Source: Sphingomonas sp.
Lineage (GTDB): Bacteria > Pseudomonadota > Alphaproteobacteria > Sphingomonadales > Sphingomonadaceae
Length of the DNA: 26,186 bases
Direction of reading: 5' to 3'
NCBI GenBank assembly: GCA_030146605.1
Contig: JASLBO010000535.1
Span: 1 to 26,186 of the forward strand
Of the stretch, positions 22,460 through 26,186 are shown in pieces. Under the pieces are notes generated by a model that saw only the letters and a program-made list of their open reading frames with translations, did not search any database and had not been told where the DNA came from. Position 1 is the stretch's first letter. Every line of letters starts with the position of its first letter. The translations under genes and the position numbers were made by a program.

Positions 22460-23071
22460 TCAGGCGACCTTGAAGCCTTCCTTGTTCATCGTCAGCGTCA
22501 GCGCCTTGTTCTTCTCTTCGGAAAGCTGGCTGCGCAGCATGGGGAAGAGCTGCATCTCCTCCTCCTGCATGTGCTTTTCGATGTCGGCGCGGAATTCGCG
22601 GACCTTGGCGATCCAGGCGGGCGAAGCGTTGGGCGTATTCTCCAGCTCGTAGAGATACTGCTTCACATAGCCGTGCTCCTTGGTGAGCGCGTCGGCGGCG
22701 TCGCGCTGGCCGATCTCGCGCAGCGCCGGATAGATCACATTCTCTTCCTCGACCGCGTGCTTCAGCAACGCATGCTTGAGGTGGGAAAGCAGCATCGAGC
22801 GCTTGACGGTGTTGTGCTCGTCGGTCGCCTCGATCGCGTCGAACACCTTGAGCGTCGCCTGATGCTCGAGGACGAGCGCCTCGTCCCAATTGCCGGCAAG
22901 CGCAGTCGGCGCCTGAACGGCAGCCTTGCGGCCGAACATCGCGAGGATGCCGAGCGCGGCACCGCCGGCGACTGCGCCCGCGACCATGCCGAAATTGCTC
23001 GACTTGCCCTCGCCGCCTTTCGAGCCCTTGAAACGTCCCTTGCTGTCGCGCGTGGCCGTACTGGTTACCAT
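22460..23071 (-). CDS. Hemerythrin-domain protein with N-terminal membrane segment
   Basis: A 203-residue protein from ATG 23071, with GGAGG five bases upstream. A basic, Gly/Lys/Ser-rich N-terminus (SKGRFKGSKGGEGKSS) is followed by one hydrophobic segment, FGMVAGAVAGGAALGILAMF. The C-terminal helical bundle carries the hemerythrin HHE-type ligands: LEHQATLKVFD, HLKHALLKHAVEEENVIYPAL, KEHGYVKQYLYEL, and HMQEEEMQLFPML. Such proteins bind O2, NO or iron, or respond to oxidative stress, through a non-haem diiron site. The anchored layout would place the bundle at the membrane surface; which side is not clear. It stands alone, 68 bases after proC on the same strand. Confidence 0.85.
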   Translation of the reverse strand: MVTSTATRDSKGRFKGSKGGEGKSSNFGMVAGAVAGGAALGILAMFGRKAAVQAPTALAGNWDEALVLEHQATLKVFDAIEATDEHNTVKRSMLLSHLKHALLKHAVEEENVIYPALREIGQRDAADALTKEHGYVKQYLYELENTPNASPAWIAKVREFRADIEKHMQEEEMQLFPMLRSQLSEEKNKALTLTMNKEGFKVA

Positions 23072-23139
23072 TGCCGCCTCCGTTGATAGATGAGTCGGAA
23101 GCACAACAGTTTCGAAGGGACCGCGTTCCGTGCAGACGG

Positions 23140-23928
23140 TTAGCGGCGCGCTTCGGCCGCCATTTCGGCATTCCGGCGCTGCGAGGCCGCGAGGGTCTCG
23201 CGGAGCAGCGATTTGAGCGCATCGTCGCGGTCGAGGACGTTGAGGCCCTGCCGGGTGGAGCCGCCGGGGCTGGCGACGCGATCAGCGAGAATGCCGGGCG
23301 CGACATCGGCTTGCGCGGCGAGCAGGCCGGAGCCCTCGACCGTAGCGATCGCCAGCCGCTGCGCCTGATCCGGGTCGAGGCCCAGCGCCGTGCCCGCTTC
23401 GGCCAGCGCATCGATGAAGCGATAGACGAAGGCCGGGCCGCAGCCCGACAGCGTGGTGACCGCTTCGAACAGGCCCTCGTCATCGATCCATTCGACCAGA
23501 CCGAGCGGGGCCATCAGCGCATCCACGCCCGGTACGCGGTCTCCGTGCAGCCCGACGACACCCTTGCCGAGCGCGACCGGCAGATTGGGCATGGCGCGGA
23601 CGATCGGGTGACCGGGAAAGCGCTGACGAAGCGTTGCGAGCTCGGCGGCGGCGAGGATCGAGATGAGGGGTGTTCCCCCCCCGGTGATGAGCGAGGCGAC
23701 ATCATCCAATTGCTGGGGCTTCATTCCGAGCTGGATGAAGTCGGGGGCGGGCTCTTCGGGAAACGCCCTGCCCTGCCGTACACCGGCGGAAAGCGCACGA
23801 TCGTGGCGATTGACGACGAAGACATTCTCGGGCGCGACCACGCCGCTGGCGATCCACTGGCGGAGCATCGCTCCGGCCATATTGCCGCAGCCCAGCAGCC
23901 AGAGCCGCAGCGGACCGGCGGCGGTCAC
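23140..23928 (-). CDS. proC: Pyrroline-5-carboxylate reductase
   Basis: A 262-residue enzyme making proline from 1-pyrroline-5-carboxylate with NAD(P)H. The N-terminal Rossmann motif is LWLLGCGNMAGAML, and FIQLGMKPQQLDDV and IVRAMPNLPVALGKGVVGL follow. The C-terminal dimer domain carries TTLSGCGPAFVYRFIDALAEAGTALGL and VASPGGSTRQGLNVL, which together form the family signature. I chose GTG 23928, which overlaps the TGA of the YbjN gene (GTGA), over upstream starts that would run through that gene. The overlap implies translational coupling with YbjN. Confidence 0.93.
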   Translation of the reverse strand: MTAAGPLRLWLLGCGNMAGAMLRQWIASGVVAPENVFVVNRHDRALSAGVRQGRAFPEEPAPDFIQLGMKPQQLDDVASLITGGGTPLISILAAAELATLRQRFPGHPIVRAMPNLPVALGKGVVGLHGDRVPGVDALMAPLGLVEWIDDEGLFEAVTTLSGCGPAFVYRFIDALAEAGTALGLDPDQAQRLAIATVEGSGLLAAQADVAPGILADRVASPGGSTRQGLNVLDRDDALKSLLRETLAASQRRNAEMAAEARR

Positions 23929-24428
23929 GCCTCGCCCTGCGTCTCGATCAACGCGGAGGCGATCGCGTCCTGCGGGGTCTTGCCGCCCCAGAGCACGAAC
24001 TGGAATACCGGATAGAAGCGCTCGCACTCGTCGATCGCGCTTTCGACCAGCAATTCGGCCTGGTCGAGCGTCAGCGTCTTGTCGCCCGCTCCGTCGATCA
24101 TCGCGGCATGGCGGAACAGCAGGATGCCGCTCGCCGACCACAATTCGAAATGGCCGATCCAGAGCTGCTCGTTGACCAGCCCGATCGTCTCATAGACCGC
24201 GGCGCGGCGATCGTCGGCGACACGGATATCCGGGAAGCCGAGGAACTGGAGCACGCCATCGTCCTCGCGCCAGATCGCCCGCAGCTCATATTCGGTCCAG
24301 CTGCCCTTGAACTTGGCGACGATCTCGTCGTCCTCGCGCTCATAGGACCAGCCATGCGCGGCGAAGTAATTCTCGAGCATGTCGATCGGCGCGGCGTCGT
24401 CGCGGTCGAATTCGGCCTCGTCCAACAT
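23925..24428 (-). CDS. YbjN domain-containing protein
   Basis: A 167-residue protein from ATG 24428, with GGAG six bases upstream; the longer frame to 24506 looks non-coding. Recognisable parts are DMLENYFAAHGWSYEREDDEIVAKFKGSWTEYELRAIWRED, then LQFLGFPDIRV, VNEQLWIGHFELW, GILLFRHA and a helical C-terminus VESAIDECERFYPVFQFVLWGGKTP. This is the YbjN/type III secretion chaperone-like fold. YbjN proteins have been tied to stress and motility in enterobacteria, but the molecular role is unclear. It shares a four-base overlap with proC. Confidence 0.87.
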   Translation of the reverse strand: MLDEAEFDRDDAAPIDMLENYFAAHGWSYEREDDEIVAKFKGSWTEYELRAIWREDDGVLQFLGFPDIRVADDRRAAVYETIGLVNEQLWIGHFELWSASGILLFRHAAMIDGAGDKTLTLDQAELLVESAIDECERFYPVFQFVLWGGKTPQDAIASALIETQGEA

Positions 24429-24549
24429 TCCTAACTCCACGCGCCCGGATTGGCTGAACGGAATCCTGCCAATCGTGTTCCGGGGGCACAAGCGCGCGGT
24501 TGGCAACGCTGTCGAAAAGCTGTGGACAAGCGGTGGTTAACCGGTGCGC
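24429..24549. promoter_or_regulatory. Gap between UbiK and YbjN genes, probable YbjN-proC promoter region
   Basis: The 121-base gap separates two same-strand genes and is long enough for a promoter. GGTTAACCGG (24535-24544) is a partial palindrome. No clear -35/-10 pair can be named. Confidence 0.3.
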
Positions 24550-24837
24550 TCAAGAATCTGCCTGCGGAGTGATCGGCGCGGGGCTGGCCTGCGCCGAAAG
24601 CTGCGCCTCCAGCGCGGTGAGGCGCGCCTTGAGCGCGTCATTCTCGTCGCGGGCGGCGACGGCCATCGCCTTGACCGCTTCGAACTCGTCACGCGCAACG
24701 AAGTCGAGCCCGCCGATCCATTCGCGGGCGCGTTCGCGCGTCGCGCCTTCGGCCTCGCGCGCCATGCCGGCGACGGTGCCCGCCGCGCCGTTCATGAACT
24801 TGACGAAATCGTCGAACAGGCGGTTGTCGGTCTGCAT
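24550..24837 (-). CDS. ubiK: Ubiquinone biosynthesis accessory factor UbiK family
   Basis: A 95-residue protein with the BMFP/UbiK layout: an amphipathic N-terminal helix (NRLFDDFVKFMNGAAGTVAGMAREAE) and a C-terminal coiled coil (ARDEFEAVKAMAVAARDENDALKARLTALEAQL). In E. coli UbiK forms trimers and aids the late, O2-dependent ubiquinone steps with UbiJ; Brucella BMFP is a membrane-fusogenic relative. AGGAAG precedes ATG 24837. TspO lies immediately upstream on the same strand with 23 bases between, so they are probably one operon. Confidence 0.9.
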   Translation of the reverse strand: MQTDNRLFDDFVKFMNGAAGTVAGMAREAEGATRERAREWIGGLDFVARDEFEAVKAMAVAARDENDALKARLTALEAQLSAQASPAPITPQADS

Positions 24838-24860
24838 CTCGAACTTCCTAAATACGTACT

Positions 24861-25454
24861 TCAGCGAATCTCTATCTGGTCAACCGTGCGCACAGGTACA
24901 AGAGACTCCGCGTCCGGATTGAGCGCGTCGATCTGCCAGAGCAGCACGAAAGCGAAGCCGAGCCAGGCGAGATAGGGCACCAGCAGCAGCCCCGCGACGC
25001 GGCGCACGCGCCAGAACAGCAGGATGGTGATCAGCACGAGCACGAGCAACGTGCCGATCATCAGCAATGCGGTATCGACCTTGTGGAGCCCGAAGAATAT
25101 CGGAGTCCAGGCGAGATTGACCGCGAGCTGGAGCACGAAGGCGAGGAGCGCGAGCCCGCGGCCGCGCGAGCCGCGGGCGTTGATCACGAGAGCCAGCGCC
25201 AGCCCCATCATCGCATAGAGGATCGACCAGGCAACGGGGAACGCCCAGCCGGGGGGCATGATCTCGGGCTTTACCAGCTGGACGAACCAGGGATTCTCGT
25301 CGCCGCTGGGGGCGAGCCTGCCCGAAGCGAAACCGAGCAGCAGCATGAGCGGGACCGTCACCATCGCCCAGCGGAAATAGGCGAGGCGCAACTGACCTTT
25401 GGACGCGATCTCTCTCAACCCGGCTCTCCCTTGTCGATGCATGAAAACACGCAT
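24861..25454 (-). CDS. tspO: TspO/MBR family tryptophan-rich membrane protein
   Basis: A 197-residue protein with five hydrophobic helices. Diagnostic segments are GDENPWFVQLVKPEIMPPGWAFPVAWSILYAMMGLALALV and LQLAVNLAWTPIFFGLHKVDTALLMI, then VPYLAWLGFAFVLLWQIDALNP. TspO proteins bind porphyrins and related tetrapyrroles and act in stress or photosynthesis control in alphaproteobacteria. The start used is ATG 25454; a second in-frame ATG at 25442 would remove four residues, and neither has a good ribosome binding site. The N-terminal 25 residues are basic and precede the first helix. Confidence 0.92.
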   Translation of the reverse strand: MRVFMHRQGRAGLREIASKGQLRLAYFRWAMVTVPLMLLLGFASGRLAPSGDENPWFVQLVKPEIMPPGWAFPVAWSILYAMMGLALALVINARGSRGRGLALLAFVLQLAVNLAWTPIFFGLHKVDTALLMIGTLLVLVLITILLFWRVRRVAGLLLVPYLAWLGFAFVLLWQIDALNPDAESLVPVRTVDQIEIR

Positions 25455-25568
25455 CGTCCCCGGAACGATCCCCTAGTCCAAAGTCTGCGCAGTCGCAAAG
25501 ATGTTGGTGCGCAGGTGCGGCGTGAATCGTTGTCCGGAACTCGGACACCCGGTTTTGAGGAGAATGGT

Positions 25569-25961
25569 ATGGATCAGGTGACTGGCGGCTGCCTGTGCGG
25601 CGATGTGCGGATCGTGGCGACAGGGCAGCCTTACCGGGTCGGGCTCTGCCATTGCCTCGACTGCCGCAAGCATCACGGCGCCTTGTTCTTCGCCGCGGCG
25701 ATCTTCCCGGAGGATGCGGTGGCGGTGGCGGGCGAGGTCCGCGATTATGCGGGGCGGCATTTCTGCCCGCGTTGCGGATCGTCGGTTTTCGCGCGGTTCG
25801 GGGACGAGGTCGAAGTGCATCTAGGCGCGCTGGATGCCCCGGACCAGTTCGTGCCGAACTATGAGAATTGGGTGATCCGCCGCGAGGCGTGGCTGCCGCC
25901 CTTCCCCCTGGCGCGACATTATGACCGCGACAGAGAAACCCATGGGCGCTTCGAGGGGTAG
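25569..25961 (+). CDS. GFA (glutathione-dependent formaldehyde-activating-like) family protein
   Basis: A 130-residue zinc-binding protein. Cysteine ligands follow the family order: GGCLCGDVRI, GLCHCLDCRKHHGALFF, then HFCPRCGSSVFARFGDE. The remaining DAPDQFVPNYENWVIRREAWLPPF is the conserved substrate-side segment of the family. GAGGAG lies six bases before ATG 25569. The Paracoccus founding member (Gfa) was proposed to speed glutathione-formaldehyde adduct formation, but most relatives have no tested function and sit apart from formaldehyde genes, as here. Confidence 0.92.
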   Translation: MDQVTGGCLCGDVRIVATGQPYRVGLCHCLDCRKHHGALFFAAAIFPEDAVAVAGEVRDYAGRHFCPRCGSSVFARFGDEVEVHLGALDAPDQFVPNYENWVIRREAWLPPFPLARHYDRDRETHGRFEG

Positions 25962-26015
25962 CGGCAGGATCACGGACCGCCGGGTCGGCTTTCGGGTGGA
26001 AAGGCGACCGTCTGC

Positions 26016-26186
26016 TTATGAGGCCGCCGTCTTCGGCGCCAAGATCAACGTTTCTGGTGTGATCATGTCCTTGGGCAGCGCCGTGTGGTCGCTCAAGACA
26101 TCCCTAAAGGCAGCCCAAGCCTCGGGCGTGCGCAGACGTGCTCCCTGCATGGACAACGCGCCGATATTCCTGGACGAGACCTGTCG
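26016..26186 (-). CDS. C-terminal end of an unidentified protein, cut by the window edge
   Basis: The minus strand is open from the right edge to TAA at 26016-26018, giving 56 residues. They include SSRNIGALSMQGARLRTPEA, then WAAFRDVLSDHTALPKDM and ITPETLILAPKTAAS. The reading is free of stops and uses GC-rich codons like neighbouring genes. The start lies outside the window, or it may be ATG 26150 (44 residues). I do not recognise the family. Confidence 0.5.
   Translation of the reverse strand, partial: RQVSSRNIGALSMQGARLRTPEAWAAFRDVLSDHTALPKDMITPETLILAPKTAAS

Noticed and set aside
24526..24534. TTGTCCACA (minus strand), similar to a DnaA box
   Set aside because: It differs from the TTWTNCACA consensus at the third base, is isolated, and has no origin context.
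1..26186. CRISPR array, insertion sequence or rRNA genes
   Set aside because: No regularly spaced direct repeats, transposase-like ORFs or rRNA-like segments were seen.

Overview
The window is GC-rich chromosomal DNA with short intergenic gaps and ATGA/GTGA start-stop overlaps. Its gene content looks like an alphaproteobacterium of the Sphingomonadaceae type (Sphingomonas or a close relative): the CP-ATP-grasp / alpha-E / transglutaminase trio, bpt next to ilvA, a TspO-UbiK-YbjN-ProC run, and CTCCCC-rich intergenic hairpin repeats. The species is inferred, not shown.

Layout. 1-2394: 3' part of a DsbD-type thiol reductant transporter and an exported redoxin. 2395-5925: a three-gene operon (circularly permuted ATP-grasp, alpha-E, transglutaminase-like) with CTCCCC repeats ahead of its first and second genes; the transglutaminase-like protein has Ser where the catalytic Cys should be. 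5927-8270 (-): aminoacyl-tRNA-protein transferase (bpt) and threonine ammonia-lyase (ilvA). 8330-10676: exported amidohydrolase and an HPP membrane protein. 10697-12330 (-): OsmC-like protein, ferritin-like diiron protein and a tiny membrane peptide, divergent from an AraC-type regulator (12565-13512).

13513-17769 is the most interesting block. An AT-rich leader region precedes a 32-residue ORF with a strong ribosome binding site and a Trp/Phe/Pro-rich C-terminus. A strong hairpin follows, then an exported NTF2-like protein, an M50 membrane metalloprotease whose N-terminus looks like a PqqD/RiPP-recognition element, and a large TPR protein. I read it as a candidate peptide (RiPP-like) maturation system with no radical-SAM, YcaO or lanthipeptide enzyme nearby. 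A PRISE-type short-chain reductase follows.

18959-20675 is an accessory pocket beside tRNA-Gln: the C-terminal stump of an XRE regulator and a lower-GC two-gene module (DUF5343 plus a TIGR02391/Hypoth_Ymh protein with a HEPN-like RNxxxH motif) that could be a defence system. After the tRNA, core genes resume: ilvE, a divergent MarR regulator, a membrane-anchored hemerythrin, proC, YbjN, UbiK, TspO, a GFA-family protein, and the C-terminal end of an unidentified CDS at the right edge.
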